NCBI RefSeq assembly: GCF_004795745.1
Contig: NZ_SDGV01000016.1
Coordinates: 38,117-102,116 of the forward strand
Direction: 5' to 3'
Source of the DNA: Vagococcus silagei
GTDB taxonomy: Bacteria; Bacillota; Bacilli; Lactobacillales; Vagococcaceae
DNA length: 64,000 nucleotides
The position numbers and the translations under genes were made by a program. The notes below the pieces were generated by a model that was not told where the DNA came from, did not search any database, and saw only the letters and a program-made list of their open reading frames with translations. Below are positions 16,705-24,037 of the stretch, piece by piece. Position 1 is the stretch's first letter. Every line of letters starts with the position of its first letter.

Positions 16705-17244
16705 ATGGCTAGACCTACAACGAAAAACGACTTAATTCAAGCCTCAGATGAACAATTTAACAAGTTGACGACATTGCTATCTGAATTAACAGAAGCAGAA
16801 AAAGAACAAACTTTTGATTGGAGCTCTCAAAAAACTGGTCCAGAAGCACACTGGGAACGTGATAAAAACGTTAAAGATGTTCTGATTCATCTTTACGAGT
16901 GGCATCAATTACTCTTAAAATGGGTGAATGCAAATCAAAACAATAATCTACAGCCATTTTTACCAGCCCCTTATAATTGGCGCAGTTACGGCGAAATGAA
17001 CGTTGAATTTACCAAGAAACATCAAGCTACCACTACAAAAGAAGCCGAAGAGCTATTAAATAATAGTCATCAAGAAGTCATGGCTATCATTGAGTCATTT
17101 GACAATGACGCGCTTTTCTCAAAAAAACATTTTGACTGGACCGGAACGAGCACTTTAGGAAGTTACTGTGTCTCTGCTACTTCTAGTCATTATGAATGGG
17201 CACTAAAGAAATTACGAAAATTCAAAAAAACACTAGCAAACTAA
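16705..17244 (+). CDS. ClbS/DfsB-family (DUF1706) four-helix-bundle protein
   Basis: A 179-residue DinB-like helical bundle. The markers are MARPTTKNDLIQASDEQFNK at the start, WERDKNVKDVLIHLYEWHQL in helix two, and PAPYNWRSYGEMNVEF. The family includes ClbS, which hydrolyses the colibactin warhead to protect DNA, and DfsB of bacillithiol-related detoxification. It is cytoplasmic. Being coupled to a drug-sensing MerR suggests resistance to an electrophilic toxin; the substrate is not known. Confidence 0.82.
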   Translation: MARPTTKNDLIQASDEQFNKLTTLLSELTEAEKEQTFDWSSQKTGPEAHWERDKNVKDVLIHLYEWHQLLLKWVNANQNNNLQPFLPAPYNWRSYGEMNVEFTKKHQATTTKEAEELLNNSHQEVMAIIESFDNDALFSKKHFDWTGTSTLGSYCVSATSSHYEWALKKLRKFKKTLAN

Positions 17245-17298
17245 AAAAGCAGGTCATCTAAAGACACAAACGTGTATCTTAGATGACCTGCTTTTTTT
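17243..17298 (+). terminator. Terminator of the MerR-ClbS operon
   Basis: AAAAAAGCAGGTCATCTAA and its near-perfect complement form a 19-bp stem ending in CTTTTTTTC right after the ClbS stop codon. Confidence 0.88.
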
Positions 17299-17301
17299 CA
17301 T

Positions 17302-17458
17302 TACTCAGAGCATAACGACTTATTTTTCACCTTGATTGGACGGGTAAACATAAGTCTGCTCTTCGGTAGCTTCAATGCCCACAATCAATTGAAAGTACCA
17401 ATTGTTTGTGAGCATCTCCAGCTACTCAGAGCATAACGACTTATTTTTCACCTTGATT
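17302..17458. repeat. Two identical 36-bp direct repeats
   Basis: The 36 bases at 17302-17337 recur exactly at 17423-17458. Read on the minus strand, each copy encodes the end of a protein (..NQGEK stop) plus 18 bases of 3' sequence. The copies are 121 bp apart start to start. The right-hand copy overlaps the end of the gene at 17441; the left-hand copy ends a short open frame. Confidence 0.9.
17320..17415 (-). pseudogene. Remnant 3' end of a duplicated gene
   Basis: A 31-codon open frame begins MLTNNWYFQLIVGIEATEEQ and ends with the same NQGEK and 3' flank as the gene upstream. It lacks any domain and has only CTGGAG before its ATG. The simplest reading is a tandem duplicate of the gene at 17441 that was mostly deleted and left a divergent C-terminus; alternatively it marks gene-tail exchange. 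Confidence 0.5.
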
Positions 17459-17848
17459 TAATTCAAAGTTTTTTTCTTCTAATTCAAAATAAGTGATTAG
17501 GAGTTGATTGATGACTTGGAATAATTCTGCTGGATTTTCATATTTTTTCAATGCTGTAAATGATTGGTTACCTTTTACAAAACGCCAACCAGTCATATCA
17601 TCATGGACTGAAACTTCAACGCCACTTTTTTTGAAAATATCGTAATCTTCGTCAATATCATATTCTTGCTGTTGACGGAAACCATTTGCTAAAGCCACAA
17701 TTGTGATAATTGATAAAACATCAAGATTTTCCAACGGACGCACGATTTCATTGATTTCAATACGATACATATCGACGTTAACATTCACACAAGCATTACA
17801 ACCACCGCTTAGTAATTCTGTCGAATGATAAATTTTTATTTTTTCCAT
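17441..17848 (-). CDS. Hypothetical protein (135 residues)
   Basis: I do not recognise a family. The protein from the ATG at 17848 (GAGGAA in place) is soluble and acidic. It has a CNACVNVNVDMYRIEI segment near the start with two cysteines, a hydrophobic helix (LDVLSIITIVALANGF, about residues 42-57), an acidic run (YDIDEDYDIF) and SVHDDMTGWRFV. The C-terminus LNQGEK is duplicated downstream. An in-frame GTG at 17860 is a less likely start. It stands alone, with a normal ribosome site, so it is probably expressed. Confidence 0.55.
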   Translation of the reverse strand: MEKIKIYHSTELLSGGCNACVNVNVDMYRIEINEIVRPLENLDVLSIITIVALANGFRQQQEYDIDEDYDIFKKSGVEVSVHDDMTGWRFVKGNQSFTALKKYENPAELFQVINQLLITYFELEEKNFELNQGEK

Positions 17849-17973
17849 ATTTTTCCTCACTTTCCAATTTTCACTACTTAAAAATTGTAAAAAATGTGCA
17901 TACTTTCACTATCTCTATCATACACCCGCTCAATAAAGAATACAAAAAGAGAGATTAGCACATCTCACAAAAC

Positions 17974-18456
17974 CTATACCTTGATAAAAACCGGCTCGTA
18001 TTCAAGATATGTCAAAATTCGTTCGAATTCTTTGAACGGCATAATCAATGTCGTTGTATTCACGTTTGGGTGAAAACCAACTGTATCATCGCGATCAATT
18101 GATTGATCAACAACGACGGTCACTTTATGTTCCTGATCATTAGGTAAAGCTAACGGCGTCACTGTGCCTGCTTCAACATTTAATACTTCTAAAAGTGAAT
18201 CTTCAGATAAAAACGATAGACGTTTTTCATCTAAAACTTCAGCAAGATGTTTTAAATCAGCTTGTTTTTCATCAGGCAGGATCACCAAATAAATTCGTTG
18301 GCCTTTTTTTGATTTTAAAACTAAGTTTTTCACTTGGGGGCCAGGTAATTCATAAGGTACATCAATGACTGATGTAATTGGTGGATGATGTACAGGCTCA
18401 TATTGAATACCTAACTCAGAAAGTAATGCATAAGCTTCTTGTTCCGTTGCTACCAT
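17974..18456 (-). CDS. YbaK/ProX-type aminoacyl-tRNA deacylase
   Basis: A 160-residue trans-editing protein that removes wrongly attached amino acids (typically alanine) from tRNA-Pro. Key features are the opening VATEQEAYALLSELGI, HHPPITSV near residue 25, the KNLVLKSKKG segment with the conserved catalytic-type lysine, GTVTPLALPND, and VGFHPNVNTTTLIMPF. The ATG at 18456 is preferred because GGAG is nine bases upstream. It is the second of two tandem paralogues, 18 bp after the first, sharing well over half of their residues. Confidence 0.85.
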   Translation of the reverse strand: MVATEQEAYALLSELGIQYEPVHHPPITSVIDVPYELPGPQVKNLVLKSKKGQRIYLVILPDEKQADLKHLAEVLDEKRLSFLSEDSLLEVLNVEAGTVTPLALPNDQEHKVTVVVDQSIDRDDTVGFHPNVNTTTLIMPFKEFERILTYLEYEPVFIKV

Positions 18457-18474
18457 GTTCATTCACTCCTTTTC

Positions 18475-18957
18475 TTACACTCGAATATAAACGGGTTCAT
18501 ATTCTAAATGTGCTAAAATTCGCTCTAATTCTTTAAAGGGCATGATTAGCGTTTGTGTATTCACATTTGGATGAAACCCTAAAGTATCCTCTTGATCAAT
18601 CGCACGGTCGATAACCACTGTGATTTGGTGTTCTTTATCATTTGGCAAAGCTAGTGGTGTAACAGTCCCTGGTAAAACATTCAAGACCTCTAAAAGATCC
18701 TCTTCACTTAAAAATGATAAACGTTTTTGATCTAAAACCTCAGCGATTTTTTTCAAATCAGCTTGTTTCTCACGGGGTAAAATGACTAAAAAGATTTGTT
18801 TCCCTTTTTTTGCCTTTAATACTAAGTTTTTGACTAAAGGGCTATTAAATTCATAAGGCATTTCGCGCACCGAACTAATAGGTGGGTGATGAAATGCTTC
18901 AAAATCAATATTCAATTCGTCTAACAAAGCATACGCTTCTTGTTCCGTCGCTACCAT
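18475..18957 (-). CDS. YbaK/ProX-type aminoacyl-tRNA deacylase
   Basis: First of two tandem paralogues. It carries the same landmarks as its neighbour: HHPPISSV, KNLVLKAKKGKQIFLV, GTVTPLALPND and LGFHPNVNTQTLIMPF. The best start is the ATG at 18957, six bases after GGAGGT. Most lactic acid bacteria have one ProX-like protein besides the editing domain of prolyl-tRNA synthetase; two adjacent copies suggest recent duplication with possible division of labour over mischarged amino acids. Confidence 0.85.
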   Translation of the reverse strand: MVATEQEAYALLDELNIDFEAFHHPPISSVREMPYEFNSPLVKNLVLKAKKGKQIFLVILPREKQADLKKIAEVLDQKRLSFLSEEDLLEVLNVLPGTVTPLALPNDKEHQITVVIDRAIDQEDTLGFHPNVNTQTLIMPFKELERILAHLEYEPVYIRV

Positions 18958-18980
18958 TGTCATACCTCCACTTTTTATGA

Positions 18981-19559
18981 TTAATTTAGTTTATTTTGCT
19001 TAAATAATTCTAATTTTTTATTTAATTTGGGATAAACCCATTCTTTAAACCAATATTGCGTCGAACGCTCCAATCCTTCCTCAAATGTATACCAAGAAAT
19101 ACCGCTATTTTCATCTGGTTTAATTGAAAGTGGTGCAGTCTCATCTGCTTCAATTAAATAGGTTACATTCATATGCAAATGAGAAGAAACATATTTACCA
19201 TGCTTAATATGTCCATCGACTGTTAAAACTTCCAAAGAAAAAATATCTTCCATTAAAGGTGTCACTTCAGTCAAACCACTTTCTTCTTTAACTTCTTTTA
19301 TTGCCACATGAAGTAAATCTTGATCCCCATCGGCGTGTCCACCTAACCAAGACCACGAATCGTAAATATTGTGATAGATCATCAAAATTTTATCTTTATT
19401 TTGATTCACAACCCATGCAGATGCTGTAAAATGAACAGTTAAACTTTCACGATCAAATGCTTGTGGATTATTTTTTAATTCCGCTAACATTAACAGTTTA
19501 TCGTATTCTTCTTGTTCATTCCAAGGCTTAAAATTTTCAATTGCTGTTACTAAGTTCAT
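18981..19559 (-). CDS. Nudix hydrolase
   Basis: A 192-residue pyrophosphohydrolase. The Nudix helix is GGHADGDQDLLHVAIKEV followed by KEESGL; the first glutamate of the canonical box is replaced by aspartate or glutamine, but the metal-binding REVxEE core (KEVKEES) remains. The start is the ATG at 19559 with GAGGAG seven bases before it. The gene overlaps the MazG-like gene by 23 bp, so the two nucleotide-cleaning enzymes are coupled. Substrate unknown; phosphorylated nucleosides or isopentenyl-type diphosphates are possible. Confidence 0.87.
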   Translation of the reverse strand: MNLVTAIENFKPWNEQEEYDKLLMLAELKNNPQAFDRESLTVHFTASAWVVNQNKDKILMIYHNIYDSWSWLGGHADGDQDLLHVAIKEVKEESGLTEVTPLMEDIFSLEVLTVDGHIKHGKYVSSHLHMNVTYLIEADETAPLSIKPDENSGISWYTFEEGLERSTQYWFKEWVYPKLNKKLELFKQNKLN

Positions 19560-19869
19560 GTCTATTCTCCTCTTCAACAAATCCGCGTGCCTTTGAATAT
19601 TCTAAATATTTTGCGATTTTTTGTTTCTTTTCATTTTTCACTGCTTGTACTTGTTCTTCTGACCAACAGACCAACTTCTGCTGTTTTTGAAGTTCTTCAA
19701 CCACAGTCATCAGCTGATAATATTCTGTTAAGAAATCCTTTTCATTAGTCAGCTCTGGAAAATCGGGATGTGTATCATCTAAGCCAAAACGTAAAATTTT
19801 TGCCACAGCTTTTTGAATTTCGGCACATTCCTCCATCAACATGACATAATAATAGTCTTGTTGTTTCAT
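19537..19869 (-). CDS. MazG-like nucleotide pyrophosphohydrolase
   Basis: A 110-residue all-helical protein. EECAEIQKAVAKILRFG carries the first metal-binding EExxE pattern, and FLTEYYQLMTVVEELQK holds the second (E..Y..L/D) pattern in weakened form. It matches the small MazG-like family that hydrolyses NTPs to NMPs. The paired aspartates of classical MazG are not obvious, so activity is uncertain. It is the first gene of the operon with the Nudix hydrolase. Confidence 0.65.
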   Translation of the reverse strand: MKQQDYYYVMLMEECAEIQKAVAKILRFGLDDTHPDFPELTNEKDFLTEYYQLMTVVEELQKQQKLVCWSEEQVQAVKNEKKQKIAKYLEYSKARGFVEEENRHELSNSN

Positions 19870-19922
19870 GTTATCACCTTTTCTCTACTCACTCCATCAT
19901 ATCAAAAAATCAACAAAAAAAA

Positions 19923-19954
19923 AATGACTTGATTCGGTTTAGCATCAAGTCATT
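19923..19954 (-). terminator. Second hairpin terminator downstream of the candidate small RNA
   Basis: AATGACTTGA, a 12-base loop and TCAAGTCATT are followed on the minus strand by a run of about ten T. It stops read-through from the exporter and RNA element towards the MazG-like gene. Confidence 0.8.
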
Positions 19955-19974
19955 ACTGATAAAACTTACTATCA

Positions 19975-20120
19975 AGAAAAAAGCCTAGCACTCCCCAATG
20001 CTAGACTTCTCCCCATTATAAATCGCATATTTTTAAGAACGGCCATCGCCCTTCCCCATCTCTTATAATACAAGGTTCCGAGCAAATTAATTCGCGATTC
20101 TCGTCAGATAATACGACAAT
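19975..20120 (-). ncRNA. Candidate small RNA with G-rich core (copy 1)
   Basis: An intergenic element after the exporter genes, read on the minus strand. It starts with ATTGTCG (20120-20114), contains the core TATAAGAGATGGGGAAGGG then CGATGGCC (20072-20041), and ends in a 10-bp stem with the loop TTGGGGAG and six T (20008-19975). The same arrangement recurs at 55827-55967, with 29 of 32 core bases identical and different exact terminator stems. Conserved core plus own terminator suggests an independently transcribed RNA. TATTAT at the core edge may be its -10 element, which would make the RNA about 90 nucleotides. I do not know a matching RNA family. Confidence 0.5.
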
Positions 20121-20139
20121 TTTTTAACACATTATATTT

Positions 20140-21891
20140 CTAGCTTGCACTTACTTTTGCTTGCAGTTGGTACATTTCAGCATAACGTTTACCTAATTCT
20201 AAAAGCGTTTGATGTGTTCCACGCTCTTTAATGACACCACCATCTAAAACTAAAATTTGGTCTGCGTTTTGAATGGTTGATAAACGGTGAGCGACAATAA
20301 ATGTCGTCCGCCCCTCTTTAACCACTTCCATTGCATGTTGAATCATTTCCTCAGTCTCTGTATCAATATGCGATGTTGCTTCATCTAAAATTAAGATGCT
20401 CGGATCACTGGCTAGTGTTCTCGCAAAAGCAATCAACTGACGTTCACCTGAAGATAATGATTGACCTTTTTCAACGACGGGTTCGTGGATACCTAGTGGT
20501 AGTTTTTCAATCAATTCTTTACCACCTACTTTTTCAAGCGCCTCTTGGACCATCTCATCAGTGATTCGTGGATCATTCATACTCACATTACTAGCAATTG
20601 TACCACTAAATAAATACGGTTCTTGTAAAACAATCCCCATCTTATCACGAATACTTTCACGATTAAAATCAGCTAACGTTTGATTATCAATTTGAACTGA
20701 GCCTTCTTGAGGATCGTAGAAACGGAATAGTAAATTGATAATTGAACTTTTACCAGAACCTGTATGTCCAACTAAACCAATTGTTTCACCTTTATTTGCT
20801 GTGAAATTAATATCTTTTAAAACTAAATGCTCTGGATCATAACCAAAATTAACATGATCAAAAACCACATTGCCCTCTGTAAATTCTAACGCAACATCTG
20901 TATCTTTTTCGACCGGTTCATCTAATAATTCAAAAACGCGTTTACCACCAGATAAAGCTTGTTGCAGTGTCGACATAATCCGAACAAGTGTCAGAATTGG
21001 ATCAAAGAGACGTGAAATATAATTAATAATCACATAAATTGTCCCCACAGAATATCCCATCACGCCGTCCACAAACTGTGTCCCAATAAAAGTTAAGACC
21101 CCAAACATCACTAGATTTTTAATAAATGTTGAAAAATCCCATGACAAGCTTGCATCTAAGCGAATTGATCTAAGACGTGTATTCAACCATTTTTGATTAG
21201 TTTCTTCAAACTCATTCAACATACTTTCTTGTTGATGGTACAGTTGAACAATTGATACACCTTGCACAATTTCAGCTGTTTGGCTATTTAAATCACTCAC
21301 TGTCTCACGCCATTCCTTATTAATTGGCGCCGCTTTTTTAATATAAATCCATTGCCAAATAGCAAAGAAAGGCAATAAACCAATCAGTGCCAATCCAATC
21401 GTGGGGCTAATCAATAATAGCGCAACATAGATTGCAACAACTGTTAACACATTAATAATCACCATGTTACTAAAATTCATATAGAAGTTGGTTCGCAGTA
21501 ATTCCACATCATTCACGATACGAGCCGAGATTTTACCGGCGGGCTTATCATCAAAATACGAAATCGGTAGTTTTTGCATATGTTCATAGGCTTCATCACG
21601 CAGTCGTTTACTCACACGATTTGAGGCATAAGCTAAAAGAATATAACTCGCATAACCACAAATTGCACTTAAAAGGGTAATCAACATAAACAAGCCGAAT
21701 TTTTGAACTAGGATGTCAAAAGCCACTGTTTCCTGAGCACCAACTTGTTTTGAAACATAATCAATTAATTCTTTCCCAATCATGGGTGCATAAATTGAGG
21801 TTCCCGCTGACAAAAGTGACAGCAGAATCCCAAATAAATAATGCATCGGCTCATATTTAAAATATGAAATTAAACGATTAAATGTTTTCAT
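20140..21891 (-). CDS. Heterodimeric ABC multidrug exporter, catalytic half (BmrD/LmrD-like)
   Basis: A membrane-ATPase fusion of about 583 residues: six transmembrane helices (to about residue 320), then a nucleotide-binding domain. Walker A is GHTGSGKSS; Walker B is ILILDEATSHID with the catalytic glutamate; the signature is altered to LSSGERQ, as is common in this half of heterodimers. It overlaps the partner gene by 14 bp. The second ATG (21891) has the better ribosome-site spacing (GGAGG plus nine bases) than the one at 21897. With its partner it would expel drugs or lipids. Expression is probably controlled by the leader upstream of the partner gene. Confidence 0.9.
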   Translation of the reverse strand: MKTFNRLISYFKYEPMHYLFGILLSLLSAGTSIYAPMIGKELIDYVSKQVGAQETVAFDILVQKFGLFMLITLLSAICGYASYILLAYASNRVSKRLRDEAYEHMQKLPISYFDDKPAGKISARIVNDVELLRTNFYMNFSNMVIINVLTVVAIYVALLLISPTIGLALIGLLPFFAIWQWIYIKKAAPINKEWRETVSDLNSQTAEIVQGVSIVQLYHQQESMLNEFEETNQKWLNTRLRSIRLDASLSWDFSTFIKNLVMFGVLTFIGTQFVDGVMGYSVGTIYVIINYISRLFDPILTLVRIMSTLQQALSGGKRVFELLDEPVEKDTDVALEFTEGNVVFDHVNFGYDPEHLVLKDINFTANKGETIGLVGHTGSGKSSIINLLFRFYDPQEGSVQIDNQTLADFNRESIRDKMGIVLQEPYLFSGTIASNVSMNDPRITDEMVQEALEKVGGKELIEKLPLGIHEPVVEKGQSLSSGERQLIAFARTLASDPSILILDEATSHIDTETEEMIQHAMEVVKEGRTTFIVAHRLSTIQNADQILVLDGGVIKERGTHQTLLELGKRYAEMYQLQAKVSAS

Positions 21892-23620
21892 CTTCATTCA
21901 CCTCCATTTGTTGTGTCATATATTGGTCATAGTACCAACCCTTACTTGCTAATAATTCTTGCGGTGTGCCAATTTCAGTAATCGCACCATCTTCCACAAC
22001 AATTACCTGATCAGCTTGCGCCACCGCTGACAAACGGTGTGTCACAATAATATTAGTTTTATTTTGACGAATATCTTGAATATTTTCGATAATTGCTCGC
22101 TCTGTTTTCGCATCGACAGCAGATAACGAGTCATCTAAGATCAAGAGATCTGGTTCTCTAATCAAAGCACGTGCAATTGACACACGTTGTTTTTGACCAC
22201 CAGAGATTGACACGCCTTTTTCACCAATTAACGTGTCCAGACCTTCCTTCATACGAGACACATCTTTGGTAAAGTCAGCTGATTCAATTGCCTGTGCCAT
22301 TGCCATCTCATCCGCATCAAGATTTCCAAAACGAATATTATGACCGACTGATTTAGAGAAGAGAATATGCTCTTGCGGAACATAGCCAATCAAGCCTTCA
22401 AGCTGAGCAATATCATAATTCTCAATTTGTTGACCATTAATACGAATCGCGCCTTCTTCACCAATTGGATATTGACGTAATAATTGACGAATTAAGGTCG
22501 TTTTACCACTGCCTGTTTTACCAACAATCCCCAGTGTTTGACCGCGCTCTAGTTTAAAATCTATATTTCTTAGAGACACTCCATCACTGGTTGGGTATTG
22601 GAAAGCATAGTGATTAAAATCAATACTGTCGATTTTTTCAATGCCATTATGACCTGTTTTTTCTAATTGATCTTCCGCATTGAGTAATTCCTCAATTTTT
22701 CTAAAAGAAACATTTCCTTGTTGGTACACTAAGACAATATCTGACAAACCCCATACTGCACCACTCAGCATCCCTAAATAAATTTGGAATGAAATCAGTT
22801 GACCAATTGTCATTTCACCTTTACTGATCAAGTAACCACTGTAAGTTAATCCAATTGCGGTACTCAAACCAGTTAATAATTTTGCAGTTTGACCAATCGC
22901 ACCGTTATATAAAACTAAATTATTAGCTTTTTGCAAAACAGCAGCCGTTTTCGTTTGGAAACGTTCTTGCTCTAAATCTTTCTTACCATAAGCACGCATC
23001 ACGCGCACACCATCAATCACTTCTAAAACCTCATTACTTAATTTGGCAACTGTATCACGGTTATCTTCATACAAGACATCAACTTTAGCCCATAATTTAA
23101 ATACAATAAAACCAAAGAAAATTAAAGGGATAATGCTAACAAGAGCTGCCTTCCATGAAGTTGTTAAAATCATAATGACTAAGATACTTAATGTCCAAGT
23201 CACGTTTGACGCAATTAATAAAAAACCATAACCAATCGTGTCACCCAAATAGTCAATATCACTTGTCATCCGGGTCATTAAATCCCCTGAACGAAAACGT
23301 TCATAGAACGGCGTCCTTAAATTCAATAATTTTTTATAAACTGTCCGTCGTAGTTCCGATTGATAACGATAAGACTGACTAAAGAGCATCATCACCCACG
23401 TCACATCGACAAGATAAATCACAATAATACTACCTAAGAATACGCCCAAGTATAGCCAAAGATTGTGGCCCGTTAAGGTATTTGAAACAATCGCATCAAT
23501 AAATTTTTGAATGATATAGTTTGGGATCAACGTCAAACCTGACGACAGAACCGCAAACAGCGTAACCAACCCATAAACAACCGGATGCTTCTTAATATAC
23601 TTTCCAAAAGTCTTTAACAT
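21878..23620 (-). CDS. Heterodimeric ABC multidrug exporter, degenerate half (BmrC/LmrC-like)
   Basis: A 580-residue half-transporter: six transmembrane helices, then an ATPase domain with Walker A GKTGSGKTT and a perfect signature ISGGQKQR. Walker B reads LLILDDSLSAVD, so the catalytic glutamate is aspartate. Its ATP site is therefore non-hydrolytic and pairs with the complete site of the downstream protein, as in BmrCD, LmrCD and TM287/288. The start is the ATG at 23620 (GAGGA upstream); the frame stays open to 23719, but that part is the attenuator hairpin. A leader peptide and terminator lie upstream, as described for bmrCD. Confidence 0.88.
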   Translation of the reverse strand: MLKTFGKYIKKHPVVYGLVTLFAVLSSGLTLIPNYIIQKFIDAIVSNTLTGHNLWLYLGVFLGSIIVIYLVDVTWVMMLFSQSYRYQSELRRTVYKKLLNLRTPFYERFRSGDLMTRMTSDIDYLGDTIGYGFLLIASNVTWTLSILVIMILTTSWKAALVSIIPLIFFGFIVFKLWAKVDVLYEDNRDTVAKLSNEVLEVIDGVRVMRAYGKKDLEQERFQTKTAAVLQKANNLVLYNGAIGQTAKLLTGLSTAIGLTYSGYLISKGEMTIGQLISFQIYLGMLSGAVWGLSDIVLVYQQGNVSFRKIEELLNAEDQLEKTGHNGIEKIDSIDFNHYAFQYPTSDGVSLRNIDFKLERGQTLGIVGKTGSGKTTLIRQLLRQYPIGEEGAIRINGQQIENYDIAQLEGLIGYVPQEHILFSKSVGHNIRFGNLDADEMAMAQAIESADFTKDVSRMKEGLDTLIGEKGVSISGGQKQRVSIARALIREPDLLILDDSLSAVDAKTERAIIENIQDIRQNKTNIIVTHRLSAVAQADQVIVVEDGAITEIGTPQELLASKGWYYDQYMTQQMEVNEDENI

Positions 23621-23682
23621 TTTAATTAATTCCTCACTTTCATTACCAGAAATAATTCTGGATTTTTTGTAAAAAAGCGCAC

Positions 23683-23731
23683 AAAAAAACCTATCCATTG
23701 TAGAATTCAACGACTCCACAATACATAGGTT
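23683..23731 (-). terminator. Attenuator hairpin in the exporter leader
   Basis: The minus strand reads AACCTATGTATTGT, a 16-base loop, ACAATGGATAGGTT (23731-23688), then TTTTTTT. This intrinsic terminator lies between the leader peptide and the exporter start codon, where it can only act as an attenuator. Stems differ by a single mismatch. Confidence 0.75.
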
Positions 23732-23794
23732 TGTTATTATTTATTAGCTTAAAATACATAGTAGATTCTTTTATAGTAGCCAAAAAAACCAATG

Positions 23795-23887
23795 CTAATT
23801 CATGATACGCACCGTGAAAGGAGTTCGATGATTCAATTTATTAAGATTTGATACTTTAATATGTTGTACTAGATTAATTGTTAACAT
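23795..23887 (-). CDS. Leader peptide of the multidrug exporter operon (30 residues)
   Basis: A short gene starting MLTINLVQHIKVSNLNKLNH and ending VRIMN, with an excellent ribosome site (GGAAGGAG, eight bases before ATG). It lies 63 bp upstream of the attenuator hairpin and in front of the BmrC/BmrD-like pair. In Bacillus subtilis the bmrCD exporter is controlled by the translated leader bmrB: antibiotics that stall ribosomes on it prevent termination. The arrangement here is the same in order and size, although I see no sequence identity to BmrB. A CTCCTTTC segment in the peptide gene could pair with its own ribosome site. Promoter: TTTACA, 17 bp, TAAATT upstream (about 23970-23940). Confidence 0.7.
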   Translation of the reverse strand: MLTINLVQHIKVSNLNKLNHRTPFTVRIMN

Positions 23888-23993
23888 GAGTCATTCTCCT
23901 TCCTAAATTTTTTCGCTTTTTCACTTAACGTTTCCAATTTACTATATTAAAATTAAAATGTAAAGCCTTTTTTTTAAATTTAGTTAAAATAAT

Positions 23994-24029
23994 ATGAGTG
24001 TTTGTGAATTTTTATTAACAAACACTCAT
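23994..24029 (-). terminator. Terminator of the nucleoside hydrolase gene at 24038
   Basis: A perfect 12-bp stem (ATGAGTGTTTGT with its complement) follows the stop codon closely; the following minus-strand sequence is T-rich (ATTATTTTAAC). Confidence 0.75.
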
Positions 24030-24037
24030 TTAAAGCA

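Noticed and set aside
19975..20120. T-box or ribosomal leader explanation for the G-rich element
   Set aside because: There is no AGGGTGGNACCGCG T-box core, and the element lies downstream rather than upstream of a gene on its strand.
23621..23719. N-terminal extension of the exporter protein
   Set aside because: These 33 codons coincide with the attenuator hairpin and U-tract; the ATG at 23620 has its own ribosome site and matches the usual start of the family.
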